Assembly (NCBI GenBank): GCA_902461935.1
Contig: CABPZP010000004.1
Coordinates: 1-64,000, forward strand
Reading direction: 5' to 3'
Origin: Merdicola sp905200315
GTDB taxonomy: Bacteria > Bacillota > Clostridia > TANB77 > CAG-508
DNA length: 64,000 bases
Shown piece after piece: positions 16,976-26,870 of the stretch (its first letter is position 1; the number at the start of each line of letters is the position of its first letter). The position numbers and the translations under genes were made by a program. Below the pieces are notes generated by a model, which searched no databases, was not told the origin of the DNA, and saw nothing but the letters and a program-made list of their open reading frames with translations.

Positions 16976-16982
16976 GGAGAAA

Positions 16983-17453
16983 ATGATGGAAGATTTAAGC
17001 AATGTTTATAATGAATTAATAATGGAACATAGTATGAATTCCTATAATAAGAAAAAGTTAGAAAATGCTGATTACTGTGAAGTAGGGCATAATCCAAATT
17101 GTGGAGATGAAATAACTTTAGAATTAAAATTAAATGGAGACATAATTGAAGATATGGCTTTTTCTGGACATGGTTGTGCAATATCTCAAGCATCAACATC
17201 TATTATGATAGATGTTCTTAAAGGTAAAACAATTAAAGAAGCAAAAGAAATTATAAAAACCTTTATAGATATGATAAAAAGAGAAACTAAAAGTGAAGAA
17301 GAATTAGAAAAACTTGAAGAAGCAATAGCTTTTAGAAATGTTGCAAATATGCCAGCAAGAGTAAAATGTGCTTTACTTGCTTGGCACACAATTGAAGATA
17401 TGCTAAATGAAGAGAATAATCAAGGCAAAAATTCTATTAATTGTTGTCATTAA
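16983..17453 (+). CDS. sufU: SufU-type iron-sulfur scaffold / sulfur acceptor
   Basis: A 156-aa IscU/SufU-fold protein. The three conserved cysteines are in NPNCGDE (about 40), GHGCAISQAS (about 65) and VKCALLAWHTIE (about 128). The long insertion between the second and third cysteines marks it as SufU rather than IscU. In Firmicutes SufU is a zinc-dependent sulfur acceptor for SufS. An extra C-terminal tail ends in Cys-Cys-His. AAGGAGA lies just before the start. mnmA follows by 39 nt. Confidence 0.93.
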   Translation: MMEDLSNVYNELIMEHSMNSYNKKKLENADYCEVGHNPNCGDEITLELKLNGDIIEDMAFSGHGCAISQASTSIMIDVLKGKTIKEAKEIIKTFIDMIKRETKSEEELEKLEEAIAFRNVANMPARVKCALLAWHTIEDMLNEENNQGKNSINCCH

Positions 17454-17492
17454 TAAATAATAGAAAAATATATAATGTGAAAGGAATAATAA

Positions 17493-18548
<1,056 letters not shown>

Positions 18549-18636
18549 CAATTTAGAACAATTATGATATATTAAGAAATGCTGAAAATAAAAAGATAAA
18601 TGGAAACGAACATTATTTAATAAAATAATGACTAAC

Positions 18637-18668
18637 GAACAACACATTTTTATAAGTGTTGTTCTTTT
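18637..18668 (+). terminator. Terminator after mnmA
   Basis: GAACAACAC and GTGTTGTTC, 9-bp arms, then TTTTAT. A smaller hairpin (CATTATTT/AAATAATG) lies just before it at about 18611-18630. Confidence 0.8.
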
Positions 18669-18716
18669 ATGTGAGTAATGTTTGAATCTATTAAAAAATT
18701 AAGAAGGAGGAAGAAA

Positions 18717-20720
18717 ATGGAAAAAGAAGAAGCAAATATTTTAGGAACAGAAAAAATAGGAAAATTAATTAGAAAATTCTCAATTCCTTGTATTATTTCA
18801 CTACTTGTAAATTCACTTTACAATATAGTAGACCAAATTTTTATTGGTTGGGGAGTTGGTTATTTAGGAAATGGAGCAACAAATGTAGTGTTTCCATTAA
18901 CAATGATATGTTTAGCATTTGCACTTATGTTTGGTGATGGAGCTTCTGCATATTTAAGTTTAAAACTAGGAGAAAAGAAAAAGGAAGAAGCGGCAAAAGG
19001 TGTTGGAAATGGAATAGCGATATCTGCAATAATTGCTATAGCAATGTGTGTAATAACACTAACATTTTTACCACAATTACTAAAGTTATTTGGATGTACA
19101 GAAAATTTAAGAGAATATGCTTTAAAATATGGAAAGATAATTGCTATAGGGTTACCTTTTATGATAATGGGAACAACTTTAAATTCAATTATAAGAGCAG
19201 ATGGAAGTCCAAAATATTCAATGACATCAATGCTTACAGGTGCAATTTTAAATACAATTCTAGATCCAATATTTATATTTGTATTTAAAATGGGAGTAGA
19301 AGGAGCAGCAATAGCAACTGTTATAAGTCAAATTGTAACATTTGTATTAAATATAATATATATAAAAAGATTCAAATCAATTAAAGTTTCAAAAGATAGC
19401 TTTAAATTAAAAGGAAATGTTGTAAAAAAAGTAGCAACACTTGGAATAAGCAGTTTTATAACTCAAATGAGTATAGTTTTTGTTATGGCTGCAGAAAACA
19501 ATTTACTTGGTAAATATGGAGCACAATCAGAATTTGGTTCAGAAATACCAATTACTGTATTAGGAATAGTAATGAAAATTAGCCAAATATTAAATAGTAT
19601 AATAATAGGTATTGCAGCAGGAGCACAACCAATATTTGGATATAACTATGGAGCAAGAAAATTCGACAGAGTAAAGCAAACACTAAAAATTGTACTAGGT
19701 ACAAGTGTTATTATTAGTACATGTGCATTTATTTTATTCCAAACAATACCAGATAAATTAATATCAATATTTGGTAGTGGGGACGAAAAATATATGGAAT
19801 TTGCATGTATGGCATTTAGAATTTATTTAATGCTTACTATATTTAATGGAATACAAATACCATCTGGAATATTCTTCCAAGCAATAGGAAAAAGTAGTAG
19901 AAGTGCAATACTATCATTATCAAGACAAATATTATTCTTAATACCAGCAATGATAATATTTAGTAGTATGTTTGGAATCAAAGGAGTATTATTTGCAGGA
20001 CCATTTGCAGATTTACTAGCATTTATAATAGCATCTACATTATTAATAATAGAAGTAAAACACTTGAAACAAACAAATATAAAAAGCGAAGCGCTTCCAG
20101 ACGATACAAGTATAGATAACAAGTTATCAAAACACGTAGTAATTACAGTATCAAGAGAATATGGCTCAGGTGGAAGATATGTAGGAAGACTAATTGCAGA
20201 AAAATTAGGAATAAAATTATATGACAAAGAATTTATAGAAAAAGTAGCAGAAAAAACAGGATTTTCAGAAGAATACATAGAAAGCAACGAACAAAAAAGA
20301 GATGCCTTAGCAGTATTAAATAATGGATTCTATTCAGAATTTAACAATTCCGATGAACTATTTATAGAAGAATCAAAACTAATAAAAGAAGTAGCAGAAA
20401 AAGAATCATGTGTTATAATTGGAAGATGTGCAGACTTTATATTAAAAGACATGGAAAACGTAATAAAAGTATTTATACATAGCAATATGGAAGACAAAAT
20501 AAAAAGAGCAACAGAAATATACGGATTAGACAAAGCAAAAGCAGAAAAAGAAATAAAAAGAATAGACAAACAAAGAGCAAACCACTACAAATACTATACA
20601 GAAAAAGAATGGAACGACAGTGCAAACTACGATATAAGCATAAACAGTGACACACTAGGAGTAGAAAAAACAGCAGAACTAATATGTCAAATAGTAGAAG
20701 AAAAAATAGAAACAAAATAA
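18717..20720 (+). CDS. MATE efflux transporter fused to a cytidylate-kinase-like domain
   Basis: A 667-aa two-part protein. Residues 10-450 are a MATE (MatE) multidrug/cation antiporter: two related halves of about six helices, with NSLYNIVDQIFIGWGVG and IPSGIFFQAIGK. After a polar linker (450-470), residues 473-667 form a nucleotide-kinase-like domain. It begins VVITVSREYGSGGRYVGRLIAEKLG, where the glycine-rich loop is a variant P-loop, as in Cytidylate_kin2 proteins. Such fusions are known in Clostridia, but their role is not established. The start at 18717 follows AAGGAGG; an ATG at 18678 has none. Confidence 0.88.
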   Translation: MEKEEANILGTEKIGKLIRKFSIPCIISLLVNSLYNIVDQIFIGWGVGYLGNGATNVVFPLTMICLAFALMFGDGASAYLSLKLGEKKKEEAAKGVGNGIAISAIIAIAMCVITLTFLPQLLKLFGCTENLREYALKYGKIIAIGLPFMIMGTTLNSIIRADGSPKYSMTSMLTGAILNTILDPIFIFVFKMGVEGAAIATVISQIVTFVLNIIYIKRFKSIKVSKDSFKLKGNVVKKVATLGISSFITQMSIVFVMAAENNLLGKYGAQSEFGSEIPITVLGIVMKISQILNSIIIGIAAGAQPIFGYNYGARKFDRVKQTLKIVLGTSVIISTCAFILFQTIPDKLISIFGSGDEKYMEFACMAFRIYLMLTIFNGIQIPSGIFFQAIGKSSRSAILSLSRQILFLIPAMIIFSSMFGIKGVLFAGPFADLLAFIIASTLLIIEVKHLKQTNIKSEALPDDTSIDNKLSKHVVITVSREYGSGGRYVGRLIAEKLGIKLYDKEFIEKVAEKTGFSEEYIESNEQKRDALAVLNNGFYSEFNNSDELFIEESKLIKEVAEKESCVIIGRCADFILKDMENVIKVFIHSNMEDKIKRATEIYGLDKAKAEKEIKRIDKQRANHYKYYTEKEWNDSANYDISINSDTLGVEKTAELICQIVEEKIETK

Positions 20721-20732
20721 AAAAGAAAAATA

Positions 20733-20814
20733 AGGGACAGACCCAGACTTACAAAAAATGTAACTTTTGGGTCTGTCCCAAAGTTACATTTTTTGCTCTT
20801 TTTGGGACAGGTTT
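20733..20814 (+). repeat. Palindromic GGGACAGACCC repeat, copy 1
   Basis: GGGACAGACCC (20734-20744) and GGGTCTGTCCC (20769-20779) are inverted. An overlapping inverted pair, AAAAAATGTAACTTT and AAAGTTACATTTTTT, gives an alternative fold. It ends TTTTTGGGACAGG. It is nearly identical to copies 2 and 3. Confidence 0.85.
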
Positions 20815-20824
20815 ATAACTTACA

Positions 20825-20853
20825 TTTACTTTTTAATATTTTAATGGTAAAAT
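20825..20853 (+). promoter_or_regulatory. Possible promoter of the ABC transporter gene
   Basis: TTTACT (20825-20830), 17 nt, TAAAAT (20848-20853). Moderate match, 32 nt before the ATG. Confidence 0.45.
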
Positions 20854-20885
20854 ACGTATACTTAAAAATGGAAAGGATTTGAAAT

Positions 20886-23195
20886 ATGTTAGAGTTAAAA
20901 AATGTTAAAAAGAGTTTTAAAACAGGTGATTTTGTTCAACAGGCTTTAAAAGGTATTAACCTAAATTTTGGTGACAAGGAATTTGTTGCAATTTTAGGTT
21001 CAAGTGGTAGTGGGAAAACAACTTTGCTTAATATAATTGGAGGACTAGATCATTATGATTCTGGAGATTTAATAATTAAAGGAAAATCTACAAAAAAATT
21101 TAAGGAAAAAGATTGGGATGCTTATAGAAATAATTCCATAGGTTTTATTTTTCAAAGTTATAATTTAATTGGACACATTTCAGTGCTAGGAAATATTGAG
21201 CTTAGTATGACTTTGTCTGGAGTTTCTTCAAAGGAAAAGAAGCAAAGGGCAATGGAAGTGTTAGAAAAAGTGGGATTAAAAGAACATGCTCATAAAAAGC
21301 CAAATCAGTTATCTGGTGGACAAATGCAAAGAGTTGCTATTGCAAGAGCCTTGGTTAATAATCCAGAAATTATACTTGCAGATGAACCAACTGGAGCTTT
21401 AGATTCTACCACATCTGTACAAATAATGGAGTTAATAAAAAATATTGCTAAAGATAAATTAGTAATAATGGTAACACATAATCCAGAACTAGCAGAAAAA
21501 TATGCAACTAGAACTGTGGAAGTAAAAGATGGTTTAGTTATAAACGATACAAATAATGAAAAAGAGCAAGGAAATAGTCAGCAGGAATATAAATTAAAGA
21601 AAACATCTATGGGATTTTTTACAGCTCTTAAGTTATCATTTACAAATATTTGGACCAAAAAAGGTAGAACTTTGCTTACTGCCTTTGCTTCTAGCATTGG
21701 AATTATAGGAATCGCATTGATACTTTCTTTATCTAATGGGTTTGATATACAAATAGATGAATTTCAAAAAAATACATTGTCACAAATGCCTATTGCAATA
21801 TCACAAGTTGCAATGAATATGGATGAGGAATCTTTTGCAGAAATGACAATCAGTAGTGAAAATGAAGAAAAAGAAATTGATGAAAGCAAAATATATCCAC
21901 AAAAGCAATTAGAAGATATAACACATACAAATAAATTTACAAAAGAATATGTAAATTATATAGAAAATATAAATCCAGATTTAATAGGTGGTATAAGTTA
22001 TAATAGAGCTACAAACTTAAATATTATTACTAAAAATAACAATGATTATAAAATGTTAGATAGCCAAACAACATTCTTTCCACTTCCAGAACAAATTGAA
22101 GAAGGCAGAGAAGATACAATAATAAAAGAGAATTTTGAACTTATAAATGGAAGAATGCCATCGGAAAAAGAAGATATTTTATTATTAATAAATACTAAAA
22201 ATCAATTAAACTCTACAATATTAAAAGCTATAGGTTATGACAATGTTGATTCTATAAACTTTGATGAAATAGTAGGTAAAGAATTTAAATTAATACTAAA
22301 CGATGATTTATATAAAAACAATGGAGAGTTTTATACAATAAATACAAATTACGAAGAAATGTATAATAATAAAAATGCAGTAACTCTTAAAATATGTGGA
22401 ATTATAAGAGGAAAAAAAGATAATAAGTTTGCAGAAATGAGTGGAAATGGCTTAACATATACACAAAAATTAATGAAATATGTAATTGAAAAAAACAATG
22501 AATCTGCAATAGTAAAAGCACAAGAAAACAAAGATTACAATATACTTACAGGAGAAAAATTCGAAGAAGATTCAAGCAATCAAGGTGCAAGCACAAAAGA
22601 CACAACACTAGCATATTTAGGTGCTGACACAGTACCAGTTATGATTCAAATTTACCCTAAAAACTTTGAAACAAAAAAAGAAGTATTAGAATATTTAGAT
22701 AAATATAATGAAGGAAAATCAGATGATGATAAAATAATTTATACAGATTATGCAGAAACAATAACAACACTTTCAGGAGGAATAATGGATGCAATAACAA
22801 TAGTATTAATAGCATTTTCAACAATTTCCTTAATAGTATCAACAATAATGATTGCAATAATAACATATATATCAGTTTTAGAAAGAACAAAAGAAATAGG
22901 AATACTTAGAGCAATTGGTGCAAGAAAAAAAGACGTAACAAGAGTATTTAATGCAGAAACATTTATAATAGGACTATGTTCAGGAATATTAGGAATTACC
23001 ATAGCAAACCTACTTACAATACCAATAAATAAGGTTATTCTAAATCTAACACAACTAGAAAATGTAGCAAAACTAAATCCAATGCACGCAATAACCTTAA
23101 TAATTATAAGTATAGTATTAACACTAATAGGAGGATGGATACCAGCAAAAATGGCATCAAAAAAAGACCCAGTAAATGCATTAAGAGTAGAATAA
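20886..23195 (+). CDS. ABC transporter ATP-binding/permease fusion (MacB/FtsX type)
   Basis: A 769-aa single-chain exporter half. Residues 1-225 are an ABC ATPase of the LolD/MacB group: GSSGSGKTTLL, QLSGGQMQRVAIARAL, ILADEPTGALDS and VTHNPELA. A first membrane helix lies at about 265-285. A large extracellular region (about 290-630) and three C-terminal helices with the FtsX motif (LERTKEIGILRAIGARKKDV) follow. Family members export peptides or lipoproteins, or act mechanically on envelope enzymes; the substrate here is unknown. It is flanked by direct copies of the GGGACAGACCC repeat. A possible promoter sits just upstream. Confidence 0.92.
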   Translation: MLELKNVKKSFKTGDFVQQALKGINLNFGDKEFVAILGSSGSGKTTLLNIIGGLDHYDSGDLIIKGKSTKKFKEKDWDAYRNNSIGFIFQSYNLIGHISVLGNIELSMTLSGVSSKEKKQRAMEVLEKVGLKEHAHKKPNQLSGGQMQRVAIARALVNNPEIILADEPTGALDSTTSVQIMELIKNIAKDKLVIMVTHNPELAEKYATRTVEVKDGLVINDTNNEKEQGNSQQEYKLKKTSMGFFTALKLSFTNIWTKKGRTLLTAFASSIGIIGIALILSLSNGFDIQIDEFQKNTLSQMPIAISQVAMNMDEESFAEMTISSENEEKEIDESKIYPQKQLEDITHTNKFTKEYVNYIENINPDLIGGISYNRATNLNIITKNNNDYKMLDSQTTFFPLPEQIEEGREDTIIKENFELINGRMPSEKEDILLLINTKNQLNSTILKAIGYDNVDSINFDEIVGKEFKLILNDDLYKNNGEFYTINTNYEEMYNNKNAVTLKICGIIRGKKDNKFAEMSGNGLTYTQKLMKYVIEKNNESAIVKAQENKDYNILTGEKFEEDSSNQGASTKDTTLAYLGADTVPVMIQIYPKNFETKKEVLEYLDKYNEGKSDDDKIIYTDYAETITTLSGGIMDAITIVLIAFSTISLIVSTIMIAIITYISVLERTKEIGILRAIGARKKDVTRVFNAETFIIGLCSGILGITIANLLTIPINKVILNLTQLENVAKLNPMHAITLIIISIVLTLIGGWIPAKMASKKDPVNALRVE

Positions 23196-23201
23196 AAAAT
23201 A

Positions 23202-23282
23202 AGGGACAGACCCAGATTTACAAAAAATGTAACTTTGGGTCTGTCCCAAAGTTACATTTTTTGCTCTTTTTGGGACAGGTTT
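23202..23282 (+). repeat. Palindromic GGGACAGACCC repeat, copy 2
   Basis: Same orientation and layout as copy 1: GGGACAGACCC, CAAAAAATGTAAC, GGGTCTGTCCC, GTTACATTTTTTG, TTTTTGGGACAGG. The two copies bracket the ABC transporter gene. Confidence 0.85.
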
Positions 23283-23287
23283 TAAAA

Positions 23288-23316
23288 TTGACATAATATG
23301 AAAAATGTGATATAAA
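23288..23316 (+). promoter_or_regulatory. SigA-type promoter
   Basis: TTGACA (23288-23293), 17 nt, TATAAA (23311-23316) with an upstream TG. Confidence 0.75.
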
Positions 23317-23388
23317 TAATACGCACTTTTTTTGAGCGGTTCGTACAAATTTGAAACTGAAGAAATAACAACATAGGAGGATTTGCAT

Positions 23389-23895
23389 ATGAAAGATTTT
23401 GAAGAATTTCGGCTGGAGAAATTTAATAATATCCTGCCACTTGTAAAAGCGTTTGTGGATGTTTTTTTTGAAATTAAAACTTCTTTAAACCCAACCTTAG
23501 AGAAGTATAATAAAAAACTTGAAGAATTAAAAAGGGATAAAGAGGCATTAGAAAAAATATCTGCCATAAACGATGAACTTTCTAAGGATACAAGATTTGA
23601 GATTAGTAAGATATTGGAGAAAAAAGAAAAAGAAATCACAGACACAGAAGAATTAATTGAAGGAAAAAAGAATGAAATTGATGATTTGGAGATTCTGTAT
23701 CAGCAGTATAATAATTATCTCATAGGTATTGGATTAGGATTTTCAAGCAAGTATCTGTTAAGTGAAGAGGCAACGGAATATATTTGCAAGTATCTTTTGG
23801 AAAATGAGGAAGAAGATGTTGCAAATAAAAAAATTGCAGTTCTTAGGGGAGAGAAAACCTTAAGCAAAAAAGATTTTCTTGAATTATTTAAGTAA
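23389..23895 (+). CDS. Hypothetical coiled-coil protein
   Basis: A 168-aa cytosolic protein, not recognised. A long Lys/Glu-rich coiled coil spans about residues 45-105; a short helical C-terminal part ends GEKTLSKKDFLELFK. AGGAGG lies 8 nt before the ATG, and the unit has its own promoter and terminator. Codons such as CGG, CTG and GCG are used more than in neighbouring genes, which suggests transfer from a less AT-rich relative. It lies between repeat copies 2 and 3. Confidence 0.7.
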   Translation: MKDFEEFRLEKFNNILPLVKAFVDVFFEIKTSLNPTLEKYNKKLEELKRDKEALEKISAINDELSKDTRFEISKILEKKEKEITDTEELIEGKKNEIDDLEILYQQYNNYLIGIGLGFSSKYLLSEEATEYICKYLLENEEEDVANKKIAVLRGEKTLSKKDFLELFK

Positions 23896-23918
23896 AAAAA
23901 GAAATAGTACGAACCAGC

Positions 23919-23947
23919 AAAGGAACACTAAAATAGTGTTCCTTTTT
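23919..23947. terminator. Bidirectional terminator
   Basis: AAAGGAACACTA and TAGTGTTCCTTTTT, 12-bp stem, between convergent genes. Confidence 0.88.
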
Positions 23948-23950
23948 GCT

Positions 23951-24859
23951 TTATTGTGCACATTTTTGACAAGGTGTTAAACCTGCTGATTTTGCTGCAT
24001 CTAAGGTTACCTGGTAAGAATTTTTTCCTCCACAATCTGGATCAAAATGATACTTTTTTCCATAAGGTGTTCTATAAATTACTTTTCCGTGAGTATTATT
24101 TGAATTGATTGATGAAGTAGAATTTTCTTTTGAAGTTGAGCTAGTATTTACTTCTTTTGCTTTTTGCTTTGCATGCTCTTCTGCAACTTTTTTAGCTTGC
24201 TCCTCAGCTTCCTTTTGCTGCTGTTCTTCTTTAGCAATTTTCTCCTGCTCAATTCGTTCATTATCAATTATTTTTATTGTGACTTTATTACTTTCTATGT
24301 TATTATCTGTTTTTACATAAACTTCACAGGTTCCTTCAGAGATAGGATTGATTTTCACAGCAATTTTATTTTCAAGATTTTCTAAATTATGATTTTCTAT
24401 AGTTGCTACTTTATTATCTGATGTGCAGAATTCTAAACTACTAATATCTGCATTAGCTGGTTCTATTTCTAATAATATATCTTTTGTTTCATTTACATCT
24501 AATTCTATATTAGATTCGGTAAAATATAATTTTGTAATTTCTATTTTTAGATTTTCTTGAATTTCATTAACATCATTTATGGTATTTTCCTCAGTATTAT
24601 TGTTAGAAGTTTCTTTTGTAGGTGAAGGCATAGCAAAGATAGATAAAACTATTAGAAAAATTGGCAAAAAAACTTGAATATGTTTTAAATTTAATTTTGT
24701 TTTTATATAAAATATAGGCAATAAACTAATGCCAAACATCAACATAAAAAGTCCTGCCCAAAAACTACTATAAACCATACCCAAAAAACCTATAAAAATG
24801 AAAAATCCACCAGAAATATTCCTTAAAATATTTTTTGACTTATTAATAATTTCTTTCAT
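23951..24859 (-). CDS. Membrane protein with Ig-like domain and C-terminal Cys motif
   Basis: A 302-aa protein. Two or three hydrophobic segments lie at about residues 15-80. A bacterial Ig-like (Big_2-type) domain follows at about 105-195 (NETKDILLEIEPANA, GTCEVYV). A charged Glu/Lys/Ala coiled stretch and a Ser/Asn linker lead to a C-terminal motif YGKKYHFDPDCGG...LTPCQKCAQ. That last motif (His, Cys, CxxC) recurs at the end of clostridial surface proteins and may bind metal. The start at 24859 follows GGGGGAT, which overlaps an earlier ATG. Function is unknown. Confidence 0.65.
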   Translation of the reverse strand: MKEIINKSKNILRNISGGFFIFIGFLGMVYSSFWAGLFMLMFGISLLPIFYIKTKLNLKHIQVFLPIFLIVLSIFAMPSPTKETSNNNTEENTINDVNEIQENLKIEITKLYFTESNIELDVNETKDILLEIEPANADISSLEFCTSDNKVATIENHNLENLENKIAVKINPISEGTCEVYVKTDNNIESNKVTIKIIDNERIEQEKIAKEEQQQKEAEEQAKKVAEEHAKQKAKEVNTSSTSKENSTSSINSNNTHGKVIYRTPYGKKYHFDPDCGGKNSYQVTLDAAKSAGLTPCQKCAQ

Positions 24860-24927
24860 ATCAAAATCCCCCATAACTTTCTATATAATAACAAAAAATA
24901 AAGTATTTGTAAACAGAAAATGTAATT

Positions 24928-25010
24928 TAGGGACAGACCCATATTTACAAAAAATGTAACTTGAGGGTCTGTCCCAAAGTTACATTTTTTGTTCTTTTTG
25001 GGACAGGTTT
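24928..25010 (+). repeat. Palindromic GGGACAGACCC repeat, copy 3
   Basis: GGGACAGACCC (24930-24940), GGGTCTGTCCC (24965-24975), then AAAGTTACATTTTTTG and TTTTTGGGACAGG. Same orientation as copies 1 and 2. Confidence 0.85.
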
Positions 25011-25124
25011 TACTTTGGCTTGATTTTTATAAGGTATTAATGTAAACTGTTGTTGATGTTTTGTAATATTAAATTTTATAGAAAATATAATATATAAATG
25101 TAATAAAAGAAGTTTGGTGATTTT

Positions 25125-25676
25125 GTGAAAAAGATTTATTTAGTTCTTACTCATACTGGAACTACATTATCTACTATTATTAAGTGTTATACTAAAGATG
25201 AATTTTCTCATATTTCTATTGCTTTAGATGAGGAACTAAATGAATTGTATAGTTTTGGTAGATTACATGCAAATAATCCATTTATTGGTGGCTTTGTTCA
25301 CGAGGGTATTGATTTCGGGACTTTTAAGAGGTTTAAGAATACTAAAACGGAAATATATTCTTTGGAAATTGATAATAATAAATATGAAGATATAAGTAAT
25401 GAAATAAATGCTTTTAAAAATAATAAAGAAAAATATAAGTTTAATATTATTGGATTGTTTGCGGTTAGCATTAATAAAAAAATTCATTATAAAGATACTT
25501 TTTATTGTGCAGAGTTTGTTAAGTATTTATTTGAAAAAGCAAAAATAGAGAATAAGTTACCAGATATAATTAAACCACAAGATTTTAAAGATTTAAGAAA
25601 TATAAATTTAGTTTATAAAGGAAAATTAAAAGATTATAATAAAAATAAGGTTGCAAAATATGAAGTAGCCTATTAA
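25125..25676 (+). CDS. YiiX/NlpC-P60-like permuted amidase or peptidase
   Basis: A 183-aa protein resembling circularly permuted papain-like (YiiX/C40-type) hydrolases. A conserved His is in FSHISIAL (about residue 29) and a Cys in TFYCAEFVKYLF (about 127). Such enzymes cleave amide or thioester bonds in peptides or lipids. No signal peptide is seen. GTG start preceded by TTTGGTGAT. It precedes metK by 16 nt and is probably co-transcribed with it. The enzyme class is likely; the substrate is unknown. Confidence 0.65.
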   Translation: MKKIYLVLTHTGTTLSTIIKCYTKDEFSHISIALDEELNELYSFGRLHANNPFIGGFVHEGIDFGTFKRFKNTKTEIYSLEIDNNKYEDISNEINAFKNNKEKYKFNIIGLFAVSINKKIHYKDTFYCAEFVKYLFEKAKIENKLPDIIKPQDFKDLRNINLVYKGKLKDYNKNKVAKYEVAY

Positions 25677-25692
25677 AAAGGAGTGAATATAA

Positions 25693-26835
25693 ATGAAAAG
25701 ATTATTTACGTCAGAAGGTGTTACAGAGGGACATCCGGACAAATTGTGCGATTATATTTCAGATAGTATTTTAGATGCTTATTTAGAAAAAGATGAAAAT
25801 TCAAGAGTAGCATGTGAAACAGTTGCTAGTAAAGGAGTTGTATTTATTACTGGTGAGATAACTTCTAAAGCAAGTGTGGATATTGAGAAAATTGCGAGAA
25901 ATGCAATTAAAGAAATAGGGTATGATAATGCAAATACAGATATGGACTATAAAACTTGTAAAATAGAAGTAAATATTTCTAAGCAATCTGCAGATATAGC
26001 ACTTGGAGTAGATGAATCTTTAGAAGAAAAAGTGGGACAAGCTATAATATCTGAAGGAGCAGGAGACCAAGGTATAATGTTCGGCTTTGCTTGTGATGAA
26101 ACAGAAAATTATATGCCAATGCCAATTTATTTAGCTCATAAATTAGCTGAAAGACTTGCATATGTAAGAAAGAATAATATTATAAATTATTTAAGACCAG
26201 ATGGAAAAGTACAAGTAACAGTTGAATATGAGAATAATGAACCTATTAGAATAGATACAATAGTGGTTTTAACACAACATAATGAAAATGTTGAGCAAGA
26301 TACTTTAAAACAAGATATAAAAGAAAAAGTTATAAATGAAATAGTTCCTAAAAAATTGTTAGATGAAAATACAAAATACTATATTAATCCAACAGGAAGA
26401 TTTGTAATTGGTGGACCTTTAGGAGATAGTGGGCTAACAGGACGAAAAATAATAGTAGACACATATGGTGGCTATTCAAGACATGGCGGAGGAGCTTTTT
26501 CAGGTAAAGATGCAACAAAAGTTGATAGATCAGCATCATATATGGCAAGACATATTGCAAAAAATATTGTTGCAAATGGTTATGCTAGAAAATGTGAAAT
26601 AGAGCTATCTTATGCAATAGGAGTTGCAAGGCCAATTTCGATATTTGTAGAAACTTTTGGAACAAATACAATACCGGAAAATGAAATAGTTAAAAAAATA
26701 GAAAGTAAATTTGACCTAACACCAAGAGGAATAATAAATTATTTAAAATTAAATAAACCAATATATAAGAGAACAACAAATTATGGACACTTTGGAAAAC
26801 AAGAATTAGAATGGGAAAAAATAATAGAAATGTAG
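25693..26835 (+). CDS. metK: S-adenosylmethionine synthetase
   Basis: A 380-aa enzyme that makes S-adenosylmethionine from methionine and ATP. It shows [14 protein letters not shown] at the N-terminus, [12 protein letters not shown] (about 118) and [19 protein letters not shown] (about 255), all diagnostic. Length is close to the usual 380-400. AAAAAGGAG precedes the ATG. No SAM riboswitch fits in the 16-nt gap before it, so any such control would have to lie upstream of the preceding gene; I see none. Confidence 0.97.
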   Translation: MKRLFTSEGVTEGHPDKLCDYISDSILDAYLEKDENSRVACETVASKGVVFITGEITSKASVDIEKIARNAIKEIGYDNANTDMDYKTCKIEVNISKQSADIALGVDESLEEKVGQAIISEGAGDQGIMFGFACDETENYMPMPIYLAHKLAERLAYVRKNNIINYLRPDGKVQVTVEYENNEPIRIDTIVVLTQHNENVEQDTLKQDIKEKVINEIVPKKLLDENTKYYINPTGRFVIGGPLGDSGLTGRKIIVDTYGGYSRHGGGAFSGKDATKVDRSASYMARHIAKNIVANGYARKCEIELSYAIGVARPISIFVETFGTNTIPENEIVKKIESKFDLTPRGIINYLKLNKPIYKRTTNYGHFGKQELEWEKIIEM

Positions 26836-26870
26836 AAAAGAGTAGGGACAAATGGAGGTAATAAAATAAG

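Noticed and set aside
20733..23282. ABC transporter between two direct repeats as a composite transposon
   Set aside because: No transposase or resolvase is present and the repeats are too short to be insertion sequences; kept only as a repeat finding.
25010..25692. SAM riboswitch upstream of metK
   Set aside because: Only 16 nt separate metK from the preceding gene, and the region before that gene shows no conserved SAM-I core or terminator pair.
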